Under the pieces are notes generated by a model, which was not told where the DNA came from, did no database searches, and saw nothing but the letters and a program-made list of their open reading frames with translations. 64,000 bases of DNA from Rhodanobacter sp. ANJX3 (GTDB taxonomy: Bacteria > Pseudomonadota > Gammaproteobacteria > Xanthomonadales > Rhodanobacteraceae), in assembly GCF_014200755.1 (NCBI RefSeq), contig NZ_JACHCM010000004.1, forward strand, positions 186,001 through 250,000. Reading direction: 5' to 3'. The position numbers were made by a program, and so were the translations under genes. This document shows positions 24,518 to 32,431 of this stretch, piece after piece. Every line of letters starts with the position of its first letter. Position 1 is the stretch's first letter.

Positions 24518-25198
24518 TCAGCCCAAGGCAACCACCGCGGCCTGCAAATGCGTCGCCGCCTGCTCGGGCGCCAGGTTGTGCGGCAATACACCGAGGCAGG
24601 GCACCGGCATCAGCTCGCGCAGCGTAGCCAGATTTTCGTCCAGCGCCAGCATGTGGGGATCGATCGTGTTGCCGATCCAGCCCAGCAGCTGGCAGCCATC
24701 GGTCTGGATGACGCGCGCGCTGAGCAGGGCGTGATTGAGGCAGCCCAGGCGCAGACCGACCACCAAGATCACCGGCAGCTGCCACTCCTTGGCGATATCC
24801 GCCGCCGACAACTCCGGCGCCAGCGGCACCAGCCAGCCACCGACGCCCTCGACCACGACGCGTCGATGGTTTTCACGCAGTTGATCGAAGGCGAAACGCA
24901 GCGGCGACAGGGATATCGCCACACCCTCGTGCGCCGCGGCCAGATGCGGCGCCATCGGCTCGCTCAACGCCATCGGATTGATCAGGTCGTAATCGACAGC
25001 CATGCTGCTCGCCGCCTGCAGCGCCAGCGCATCCTCGTTGCGCAAACCTTGCGGCGTCGATTCGCAGCCGCTGGCCACCGGCTTCATGCCGCAGGTGGTG
25101 TGACCGGCCTCGCGCAGGGCGTGTATCAGGGCACAGGCGGCGTGCGTTTTGCCGATGCCGGTATCGGTGCCGGCGATGAAAACAGCGGAATGACTCAC
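24518..25198 (-). CDS. bioD: ATP-dependent dethiobiotin synthetase
   Basis: 226 residues from a GTG start with GGAG 8 bases upstream; length equals E. coli BioD. It closes the ureido ring of dethiobiotin from diaminopelargonate, CO2 and ATP. The P-loop AGTDTGIGKTH is at residues 8-18, followed by MKPVASGC, the substrate-contacting segment. VEGVGGWLVPL is the second nucleotide/Mg motif. It is separated from bioB, bioF and bioC, none of which lies in the window. A longer frame to 25270 is less likely because it lacks a ribosome site. Confidence 0.93.
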   Translation of the reverse strand: MSHSAVFIAGTDTGIGKTHAACALIHALREAGHTTCGMKPVASGCESTPQGLRNEDALALQAASSMAVDYDLINPMALSEPMAPHLAAAHEGVAISLSPLRFAFDQLRENHRRVVVEGVGGWLVPLAPELSAADIAKEWQLPVILVVGLRLGCLNHALLSARVIQTDGCQLLGWIGNTIDPHMLALDENLATLRELMPVPCLGVLPHNLAPEQAATHLQAAVVALG

Positions 25199-25387
25199 GC
25201 GATGACTCCATGGAGGTAATACCGCCGGGCGGCACGCAGCCGCGGCACGGTCGGCATCGGTAAAAAACACCCGGCGACGTCGACAGCCGGGCCAGGCTTG
25301 CGGCGAAAACGGATATCCGTTCGATCAGTGGCTACGCCATCGCCAGCGCCGGGCATAATACGGTTCTTTAGCGTGCAGACACCCGCC

Positions 25388-25879
25388 ATGTTCGAAACCA
25401 CCACGACCACCTATGCCAGCAAGCGCGAACAGTACGACGATCTGGTACAGCAGGCGCGCGGCCTGATGCTGGGGGAAAGCAACATGATCGCCAACGCCGC
25501 CAACTTCAGCGCGCTGGTCTTCAACAGCCTGCCCGAGGTGAACTGGGCCGGGTTTTATCTCTTCGACGGCAGCGAGCTGGTCGTGGGCCCGTTCCAGGGC
25601 AAGCCGGCCTGCATACGCATTGCGCTGGGACGGGGCGTATGCGGAACGGCCGCGCAGGATCGACAAACCCAGCTGGTGCGCGACGTGCACGCGTTCGAGG
25701 GCCATATCGCCTGCGATGCCGCCTCGCAGTCGGAAATCGTCGTACCGCTGGTCAAAGCGGACGGCACCCTGCTCGGCGTATGGGACGTCGACAGCCCGGT
25801 GATCGAGCGCTTCGACGACGACGACCGCGCCGGCATGGAAGCGCTGTGCGCGGCGTTCATGGAAACCCTACCGCGCTGA
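25388..25879 (+). CDS. msrC: Free methionine-(R)-sulfoxide reductase (GAF domain)
   Basis: 163-residue single GAF-domain enzyme that reduces free Met-(R)-sulfoxide. The three functional cysteines are Cys75 (KPACIRI), Cys85 (GRGVCGTAA) and Cys109 (HIACDAAS). Their spacing of 10 and 24 equals that of E. coli YebR (Cys84, Cys94, Cys118). The fold markers NWAGFYL and GVWDVDSP are present. The frame is open upstream to 25298, but the ATG at 25388 gives the family length. Divergent from bioD. Confidence 0.92.
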   Translation: MFETTTTTYASKREQYDDLVQQARGLMLGESNMIANAANFSALVFNSLPEVNWAGFYLFDGSELVVGPFQGKPACIRIALGRGVCGTAAQDRQTQLVRDVHAFEGHIACDAASQSEIVVPLVKADGTLLGVWDVDSPVIERFDDDDRAGMEALCAAFMETLPR

Positions 25880-25904
25880 TACCGCACCATGCGGCGCCGC
25901 TCGA

Positions 25905-26627
25905 TCAGCGCGCGCCGAGAACCCGCGGCTGGCGCAGCAGCGTCATCACCGCCTCGCGCGCCTCGTCCACGCCGGTGCCGGCCGAGGACGAGAAAATCTG
26001 CGCCGTGGCATGCAGCCCCTCAGCCGCGAATTGCTTGCGCAGCGTCGCCAGCGCCTGCATGGCCTGATTGCGCGAGAGCTTGTCGGCCTTGGTCAGCAGC
26101 AGATGGCACGGCAGCTGGGTACCCAGACAGAACTCGAGCATCTGCCGGTCGAACTCCTTCAGCGGGTGGCGAATGTCGACGATCAGCACCAGCCCGCGCA
26201 GGCTTTGGCGCTGATGCAGGTAGGCATCGATCTCCAGCTTCCAGTGCTCGCGCATCTCCAGCGGCACCTTGGCATAGCCGTAGCCGGGCAGATCGATCAG
26301 ACGCAGATCCAGCGGCGGCTGGCCGTTGGCCGGATCCGCTCGCGACCCCGATACCTCCTTCGGCGGCGGTCGCTCCTGCGCTTCCTGCGCTCGCAGCACT
26401 GGCACATCCTTGTGCGGCGGCAAGCTGAAAGCCACCATCTGCTGCGTGCGGCCGGGCGTTTTGGAGGTGCGCGCCAGCCCCTTGTGATTGGTCAGCGCAT
26501 TGAGCGCGCTGGACTTGCCCGCGTTGGAGCGTCCGGCGAACGCCACTTCGGCGCCCTGATCGGCGGGCAATTGACTGATGCGATGGGCAGCGAGCATGAA
26601 CTGCGCGCCTTGTAAGGGATTGGACAT
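25905..26627 (-). CDS. engB: Ribosome-biogenesis GTPase EngB/YsxC with an internal insertion
   Basis: GTPase needed for large-subunit ribosome assembly. G1 is GRSNAGKSS (32-40), the switch I region TPGRTQ is near 58-62, G3 is DLPG (112-115) and G4 is TKAD. At 240 residues it is about 30 longer than usual: between switch I and G3 an Arg/Pro/Glu-rich stretch (about residues 72-104, VLRAQEAQERPPPKEV and following) separates two strands that normally form a tight hairpin. The frame is intact, so the gene is probably functional with a surface loop. The start is the ATG at 26627 (MSNPLQGAQF). Confidence 0.92.
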   Translation of the reverse strand: MSNPLQGAQFMLAAHRISQLPADQGAEVAFAGRSNAGKSSALNALTNHKGLARTSKTPGRTQQMVAFSLPPHKDVPVLRAQEAQERPPPKEVSGSRADPANGQPPLDLRLIDLPGYGYAKVPLEMREHWKLEIDAYLHQRQSLRGLVLIVDIRHPLKEFDRQMLEFCLGTQLPCHLLLTKADKLSRNQAMQALATLRKQFAAEGLHATAQIFSSSAGTGVDEAREAVMTLLRQPRVLGAR

Positions 26628-26743
26628 GGGAATGGTTTGACCAAGGGACGGTGGCACAGGGATAATTCTTGAGTTACTGCCTGATGCAAGCCGAATGGCG
26701 GCGATCCGCGGCGGTGTTCGCAAGTTTCTCGGGAGTCCAGTGT

Positions 26744-27586
26744 ATGAGTTTTCGGTCCGCCGGTTTTCGCAGCGCTGTTCTCGGCTCCGCCACCGCTCTC
26801 GCATTTGCCCTGTCTGCCGGCGTGGTGATGGCCCAGGCCGATGCGCCGAAGCCAGCTGCTTCCACCACGGCGGCCAAGCCTGCCGTCGCCGGCACCGCAG
26901 TGAAACCCGCTGCCGCAGCGAGCGCCGATAACGCAGCCACAGCCGCCACCACGCCACCGTCGGCCAGCACGGCAGCGGCGCCCGCCGCCGTCGTGGCTGT
27001 CAAACCCGGCGACGCAACCGTCGGCCAGGGCAAGGCCGCCGTCTGCGGCGCCTGCCATGGACTCGATGGCAACTCCAGCGATCCGCAATATCCGAAGCTG
27101 GCCGGCCAGAGCGAGGCCTACATCGCCCATCAGCTGGCGAACTTCAAATCCGGCAAGCGCCAGAACCCGATCATGCTCGGCATGGCCACGCCGCTGTCGC
27201 CACAGGACATGCAGGACATCGGCGCCTACTTCGCCAGCAAGACTTCGCTGCCCGGCGTGGCCGACCAAGCGCTGGTCGATCACGGCCAGACGCTGTTCCG
27301 CGAAGGCGACGCCACGCGCGGCATTCCCGCCTGCATGGCCTGTCACAGCATCGACGGCCGCGGCAACCCGGGCGCCATGTATCCGCAGCTCACCGCCCAA
27401 CACGCGCAGTACATCCAGGCCAAGCTGAAGGCGTGGCACGACGGCACCAGCTGGGGCGACGACGCGCACTCGCAGATCATGCCGGCGATCGCGCAGAAGC
27501 TCGACTCCAACGACATCGCCGCGCTGGCCAGCTATGTCGAGGGGCTGCACAGCGCCCAGCCCACCGCGGCGCCTGCGACCCCCTGA
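26744..27586 (+). CDS. Dihaem cytochrome c4
   Basis: 280 residues. A signal peptide ends near VVMAQA (residue 30), followed by a 55-residue Ala/Pro/Thr-rich linker that is longer than in most relatives. Two class I haem domains follow, with CGACH at 101-105 and CMACH at 197-201. The axial Met of the first domain lies in NPIMLGMATPLS. Cytochrome c4 is a periplasmic electron donor to terminal oxidases, and an aa3 oxidase is encoded elsewhere in this window. GGGAG precedes the ATG by 8 bases. It is divergent from engB and followed by two dsbA-like genes. Confidence 0.92.
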   Translation: MSFRSAGFRSAVLGSATALAFALSAGVVMAQADAPKPAASTTAAKPAVAGTAVKPAAAASADNAATAATTPPSASTAAAPAAVVAVKPGDATVGQGKAAVCGACHGLDGNSSDPQYPKLAGQSEAYIAHQLANFKSGKRQNPIMLGMATPLSPQDMQDIGAYFASKTSLPGVADQALVDHGQTLFREGDATRGIPACMACHSIDGRGNPGAMYPQLTAQHAQYIQAKLKAWHDGTSWGDDAHSQIMPAIAQKLDSNDIAALASYVEGLHSAQPTAAPATP

Positions 27587-27714
27587 TTGTCGATGCTGGC
27601 GCGGAACGGGCCGAACTCGCGTCGACGCTGGCGGTCTGAGTTCCATTCGGTTTTTGCGATTCACTCAATTCACGGCCGCCCCCGGCGTCGCTCCCCTTCC
27701 GTTCCGAGGTTCTC

Positions 27715-28581
27715 ATGCTGAAGCGTTTACCGTTCCTGTGCGCCGCCCTGCTCGCACTTGCCGCCTGCAGCCACGACGGCGACAACAGCGCGGCGGCGCC
27801 CGTTGCATCGACCACCGCAGCCAGCGCGGCCGCTGCAAGTACCGCTCCGACGCCGGCCAGCACCGCGCCCGCACCTTCGGCCAGCGCTGCACCGGCCGCC
27901 AGCGCCTCGACGCCCGCGACCGCCGACGAAAAACCGGCGAAGCCGGCCGCACCGTTCGTCGATGACGGCAAATGGGTCGAGGGCAAGAACTATTACCTGG
28001 TCGATCCGGCGCAACCGACCAGCCATCCGGGCAAGGTCGAGGTGACCGAGGTCTTTTCCTACGCCTGCCCAGCCTGCAATTCGTTCCACACTACGATGGA
28101 CCAGCTGGTCAAGAGCCTGCCGTCGAATGCCGTGGTCGTTTACCTGCCGGCCTCGTTCCGTCCGGACGAAAACTGGCCGCTGTTCCAGCGCGCTTTCTAT
28201 GCCGCCCAGGCGCTGGGCGTCGCCGACAAGACCTATGACGCGATGTTCGATGCCGCCTGGAAGACCGGCGAACTGGCCACCTACGACCTGCAGGCCGGCA
28301 AGCCCAAGCCGCACGAGGCGTGGCCCACCCTGGACGACGTGGCCAAGTTCTATGCCAAGTACGGCGTCGACCCGAAGCAGTTCGTCGGCGTCGCCAACTC
28401 GTTCAGCATTAACACGCAAATGAAGCGCGCCGACGACGAGCTCAAGGCGCTGGGTGTCGACAGCACGCCGACCCTCGTGGTCAACGGCAAATACCGGCTG
28501 ACCCCGAAAGACGCCGGCGGCCTGCCGCAGACCATCGAGCTGGTGCAGTGGCTGGTCGCCAAGGAAACGGCCGGCAAGTAA
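27715..28581 (+). CDS. dsbA: DsbA-like thiol:disulfide oxidoreductase lipoprotein (first copy)
   Basis: 288 residues. The lipobox LAAC sets the acylated Cys at 18. A 55-residue Ala/Pro/Ser linker then leads to a thioredoxin-fold domain with active site CPAC at residues 118-121 and the cis-proline loop STPTLVV near the C-terminus. It introduces disulfides into exported proteins, presumably while anchored to a periplasmic membrane face. GAGGTT precedes the start. The second copy follows 70 bp later. Confidence 0.9.
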   Translation: MLKRLPFLCAALLALAACSHDGDNSAAAPVASTTAASAAAASTAPTPASTAPAPSASAAPAASASTPATADEKPAKPAAPFVDDGKWVEGKNYYLVDPAQPTSHPGKVEVTEVFSYACPACNSFHTTMDQLVKSLPSNAVVVYLPASFRPDENWPLFQRAFYAAQALGVADKTYDAMFDAAWKTGELATYDLQAGKPKPHEAWPTLDDVAKFYAKYGVDPKQFVGVANSFSINTQMKRADDELKALGVDSTPTLVVNGKYRLTPKDAGGLPQTIELVQWLVAKETAGK

Positions 28582-28651
28582 TCACTCGCGCAACTTTGAT
28601 CGCCCCAATCCGAACGACGCTGGCTGCGGCCACCACGCAAGAGAGAAGCCC

Positions 28652-29314
28652 ATGCTGAAGCGATTTTCCCATCTGCGCCTGCTCGCCCTGCTCGGCGGCC
28701 TGCTGCTGACCAGCGCCTGCGGCGCACAATCCAACTCGACGGCCGCGGCGCCGTATACCGAAGGCGCCCAGTACGTGACGCTGCCTGCGCCGAACCAGCT
28801 CTACAGCGCCGAGGGCAAGGTCGAGGTGGTCGAGGTGTTTTCCTACGGCTGCATCCACTGCGCGCATTTTGCGCCGATCGCCGAAAAGCTGCGCAAAGAG
28901 CTTCCGCCCGGCGTGGTGTTCAAGCTGATGCCGGCCCCGTTCAGCGCCGAGTGGCTGCCGTTTGCGCGCGCCTATTACGCCGCCAAGCAGCTAGGCGTGG
29001 TTGACCGCACGCATCAGGAGCTTTTTGCGGAGAAGTTTGGGCAGAATTATCCGATCAACTCGATGGACGAGCTGGCCGATTTCTATGCCAAGCAAGGCGT
29101 CAACCGCGATGAATTTATGCGCATCGCGACCTCCGACGAAGTCACCGACAAGATGAAGAGCGATCTGGCGCTTATCCAGAAATGGCAGGTCGACGGCACG
29201 CCGACGCTGGTCGTCGACGGCAAGTACCGCGTGACCGGCGCCAAGGATATGGATGAACTTGCGGCGGTCGCGCTTTGGCTGGCCAAGCGCGAGTTGGGAA
29301 GCAACAAGAAGTAA
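28652..29314 (+). CDS. dsbA: DsbA-like thiol:disulfide oxidoreductase lipoprotein (second copy)
   Basis: 220 residues. Lipobox LTSAC with Cys23, no long linker, active site CIHC at residues 67-70 and cis-proline loop GTPTLVV. It is related to the preceding gene, but the active-site dipeptide (IH versus PA) differs, which normally changes the redox potential, so the two are probably specialised rather than redundant. IH resembles the CPHC/CIHC group of strong oxidants. Same strand and close spacing suggest one transcript with its neighbour. Confidence 0.9.
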   Translation: MLKRFSHLRLLALLGGLLLTSACGAQSNSTAAAPYTEGAQYVTLPAPNQLYSAEGKVEVVEVFSYGCIHCAHFAPIAEKLRKELPPGVVFKLMPAPFSAEWLPFARAYYAAKQLGVVDRTHQELFAEKFGQNYPINSMDELADFYAKQGVNRDEFMRIATSDEVTDKMKSDLALIQKWQVDGTPTLVVDGKYRVTGAKDMDELAAVALWLAKRELGSNKK

Positions 29315-29463
29315 TCTCCGATGCCTGAAGCGTCGAAGCCGACGGAGCGGCTGGCATGGTGTTCACGTCGGGTACGTCATGCTTCGCGCGGTGGCTGGCC
29401 AGCAGGACTCTGCGCTGTTTGCTCGCCGAACCACCGCCTTCCTTCCCCGTGTAGTGTGCTGCA

Positions 29464-30273
29464 ATGAATCGCGCCGCCAGTCCCCCTGCTGCACCTGCCG
29501 AGCGCCGCCTGCGCCTGTTGAGCTGCAATATTTTGGCTGGCGCCAGCGTGCAGCGTTACAGCGAATACGTCACGCGCAGCCTCACCGCCGTGCTGCCTGG
29601 GCGCAGCAAGATGGACAACCTCGACCGGCTGGCCGAGGTGCTGCCGCAGTTCGACGTGATCGGATTGCAGGAAGCCGACGCCGGCAGCCTGCGCTCGGGC
29701 TTTCTCAACCAGACCCGCTACCTCGCCGAAACCTCCGGCATGCCGTTCTGGAGCCACCAGCCGAATCGCCCGATGGCGCGACTGGCGCATTCGGCCAACG
29801 GGCTGATCAGTCGGATGGAACCGAGCTCGGTGCTGGACTATCCGCTGCCCAGCCGCATCCCCGGCCGCGGCGCACTGCTGGCGCGGTTCGGCGAAGGCGA
29901 CGGCGCGCTGGCGGTGATGGTGGCGCACCTCTCGTTGAGTGCGCCGGCGCGGGCAAAACAACTTGGGTTTATCGCCGAGTTGCTGCAGGATTTTCCGCAC
30001 GCGGTGCTGATGGGCGATCTCAATACCGAGCCGCACAGCGCGGAGATGCATTACCTGTTTTCCAAGTGCGGCCTGCAGCCGCCAGCGCAGTCCACCCCAA
30101 CCTTTCCCAGCTGGAAGCCGCGGCGGGCGCTGGATCACATCCTTACAACGGCGGCGATCCAGTTGGACAAGACCTGGACGCTGCCGCAGGCTTTCTCCGA
30201 TCATCTGCCCATCGCGGCGGAGATTAGGCTGCCTGCGCACGTCGGCACCGCGACGCAAGGACGCCACCGATGA
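29464..30273 (+). CDS. Endonuclease/exonuclease/phosphatase family protein
   Basis: 269 residues without signal peptide. The EEP fold is recognised from RLLSCNIL at the N-terminus, the metal glutamate in VIGLQEAD, the histidine region VAHLSLS, the catalytic VLMGDLNTEP and the terminal SDHLPIAAE. Members hydrolyse phosphodiesters in nucleic acids, inositides or lipids. The substrate is not deducible. It lies downstream of the dsbA genes at 150 bp. Confidence 0.85.
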   Translation: MNRAASPPAAPAERRLRLLSCNILAGASVQRYSEYVTRSLTAVLPGRSKMDNLDRLAEVLPQFDVIGLQEADAGSLRSGFLNQTRYLAETSGMPFWSHQPNRPMARLAHSANGLISRMEPSSVLDYPLPSRIPGRGALLARFGEGDGALAVMVAHLSLSAPARAKQLGFIAELLQDFPHAVLMGDLNTEPHSAEMHYLFSKCGLQPPAQSTPTFPSWKPRRALDHILTTAAIQLDKTWTLPQAFSDHLPIAAEIRLPAHVGTATQGRHR

Positions 30274-30325
30274 ACCGCCTGCCCATTCGAAACCTTCGCA
30301 CAATAACCCGCACGAGCACGAGTGC

Positions 30326-30727
30326 ATGACGTCCTCATCGAATCCCGCCGGCTGGTCGCGCAAGACGCTGCCTTGGCTGCTGCTGATCATCGTCGGCGTA
30401 CTCGCCGCTGCGCTGCGCTACGGCATGGTCGAACCCAGCGCCGTCGTGCAGCTGTGCGAAAACGGACATGCCCCGTGGTGGTGCAGCACGCGTCAGGCCA
30501 TCGTGGTCGGCTTTCTGAGCAATGGCTTCGGTATCGCTGCCCTGATTGCCGCGGCGCTGTCACTGCTGTGGAAGCAGCCGTGGGCGGCATGGCTGGCCGC
30601 AGCGTTCGGTGCTTTTGCGCTGGAAATGTACTGCTTCGAGGCAGGCGCGCTGGCGCTGCTGATCGGGTGCCTACGCCTGCTGCGGATTCAGGCGCAGCTG
30701 CTGCCGCGCCTGTCGCCAGCCGACTAG
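30326..30727 (+). CDS. Small integral membrane protein of unknown function
   Basis: 133 residues with three or four hydrophobic segments (about 17-34, 58-80, 85-100 and 105-120) and two cysteines in a short loop, VVQLCENGHAPWWCSTRQ, that could form a disulfide on the outer face. No family recognised with certainty. Its last 57 bp overlap the 3' end of the convergent GH17 gene at 30671. Confidence 0.65.
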   Translation: MTSSSNPAGWSRKTLPWLLLIIVGVLAAALRYGMVEPSAVVQLCENGHAPWWCSTRQAIVVGFLSNGFGIAALIAAALSLLWKQPWAAWLAAAFGAFALEMYCFEAGALALLIGCLRLLRIQAQLLPRLSPAD

Positions 30728-32278
30728 CACCGGCGCGGCAATCGCCGAGTTCAAGAGCAGCCAGAGCCAGGCCACCGGCATCACGCCAGCCTCCTGCAGC
30801 ACCACCACAGCGGCAAGTATCGGCAGGCATGCCGCCAAAAAGCGCTCCTCGACCATCGGCATCCTCGCCTCATGCCGATCCGACAGCAGCGCCATCAGGG
30901 CGTAGCCAATACACGGCAGCGCGAACAGGCCTAGCGGAAAATCGCGATAGCGCCCGTCGAACACCTGCAGCAAGTCGAAGTACGTCAACAGGAATAGCCA
31001 TCCAAACCGCAGCCACGCCGACGGCCTCATCGGCGGCGTGAAGCCTGCCAGACGCGCCGCGATCCAACGCGCCAGCTGCAGCGCGGTTGCCAGAGCCGCC
31101 ACGCAGGCGGCGATCGACAGCGCCCACTCCACCGTGTTGCTGCAGGCAAACCACATCTGCCGCGCTTGCCAGGCCAGCGCGCAGCCGCTGGCAGATCCCA
31201 GCAGCATCAGCGCAAGCCAACCGCGTTTGCGGTTCCAGCGTCGGCGCCAACTGCCTGCCAGCAAGAAAACGATCGCACCGACCGCGCCGGCCAACCAGCC
31301 GTAGGCCCAATGCGGCTCTTCGGTCACCGGGCCCTGCATCGGAAATTTCGGTTTGGCATTGACGTCGAAGATGCCCCAGTAGCCGCCCACCGTACCTTCG
31401 AGAACCCGTTGCCACGGCTGGTCGAATGCCGCGAATACGTTGTAAGGCATGCGGGCGGTCGTCGCGTAACGCATGAACTCGCGCAGGTAACGCGCCTCGT
31501 CGACCACGCTCGCCTGCACGCCCTGTCGCGGACGTCCTTCGCTGGGCCAGCCGGTCTCTCCGATCATTATTTGACGCCCGGGAAAGGCGCGCTCGACTCG
31601 CGCTGAAACCTCCTCCACGTGCTGCACAGCCAGCGGCGACGGCACCGGCTTGTCTTCCCAGTAAGGCAAAATGTGGATAGTGATGTAGTCGACCGACGAG
31701 GCCAGCTCGGGATGGCGCAGCCAGAATTCCCACACGTCCGCGTAGGTCACCGGCACGCTGACGGCCGCTTTCACCTCGCGCAGATAGCCGGCTATCTGCG
31801 CCGAGGAAAGCTCACCGCGCAGCAGCACTTCGTTGCCGACGATAATGCCGCGGATGGCCTGCGGATTCGCCTTCGCCGCCGCGATGCCGAGCCGTATCTG
31901 CTCATCGTTCAACGTGGGATTGCGGCTGAGCCAGATGCCCATCAGCACTTTCATGCCATGCCGCGCCGCGATCTCCGGCACCGCGCTCAGGCCCTGCCCC
32001 TGCGAATAGGTGCGCACGCAGTCGAAACGCTGCGACAGCATGCGCATGTCCGCGTCGACCCGCTCAGGGCTGATGAAGGCTTTGGGATCGAGTGGCGACT
32101 CGCCGGCACGGCGGAAGGGACCGTAGGACACGCAGGCGATGCGCGATGACGGCGCATCGGGCAGCTCGACCGGCCTGCCGATCGACCACCACCACCAGGC
32201 GCCCGCCGCAGCGGCAAGCAAGAGCAATAGCCAAGTGAGTCCGTGCCGGCGATGCGTGGGCGAGGGCTCTGGAGGCAT
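30671..32278 (-). CDS. Membrane-anchored glycoside hydrolase family 17 protein
   Basis: 535 residues. An N-terminal helix (TWLLLLLAAAAGAWWWW) anchors an exported GH17 barrel (about residues 45-330). The acid/base Glu is in GIIVGNEVLLRGE and the nucleophile Glu in MIGETGWPSEG. The C-terminal 190 residues hold about five helices. GH17 with membrane segments resembles the NdvC-type beta-glucan glucanosyltransferases of rhizobia and pseudomonads, so remodelling of periplasmic or exported beta-glucan is likely. A partner NdvB-type synthase is not in the window. Confidence 0.87.
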   Translation of the reverse strand: MPPEPSPTHRRHGLTWLLLLLAAAAGAWWWWSIGRPVELPDAPSSRIACVSYGPFRRAGESPLDPKAFISPERVDADMRMLSQRFDCVRTYSQGQGLSAVPEIAARHGMKVLMGIWLSRNPTLNDEQIRLGIAAAKANPQAIRGIIVGNEVLLRGELSSAQIAGYLREVKAAVSVPVTYADVWEFWLRHPELASSVDYITIHILPYWEDKPVPSPLAVQHVEEVSARVERAFPGRQIMIGETGWPSEGRPRQGVQASVVDEARYLREFMRYATTARMPYNVFAAFDQPWQRVLEGTVGGYWGIFDVNAKPKFPMQGPVTEEPHWAYGWLAGAVGAIVFLLAGSWRRRWNRKRGWLALMLLGSASGCALAWQARQMWFACSNTVEWALSIAACVAALATALQLARWIAARLAGFTPPMRPSAWLRFGWLFLLTYFDLLQVFDGRYRDFPLGLFALPCIGYALMALLSDRHEARMPMVEERFLAACLPILAAVVVLQEAGVMPVAWLWLLLNSAIAAPVLVGWRQARQQLRLNPQQA

Positions 32279-32431
32279 GCCGAATCCATCTCGTATAAAC
32301 GGTATAAGCGTGCGAGTTTAGCAGGCCCGTGCGGGCTCACTAATCTTGCGATGCCCGCCATCGTGAACCGCGCTGTCATGCGCCGTCGGGGCATCCACTA
32401 CACTGGCGGTCGAACGATTGCAGGAGTTCCC

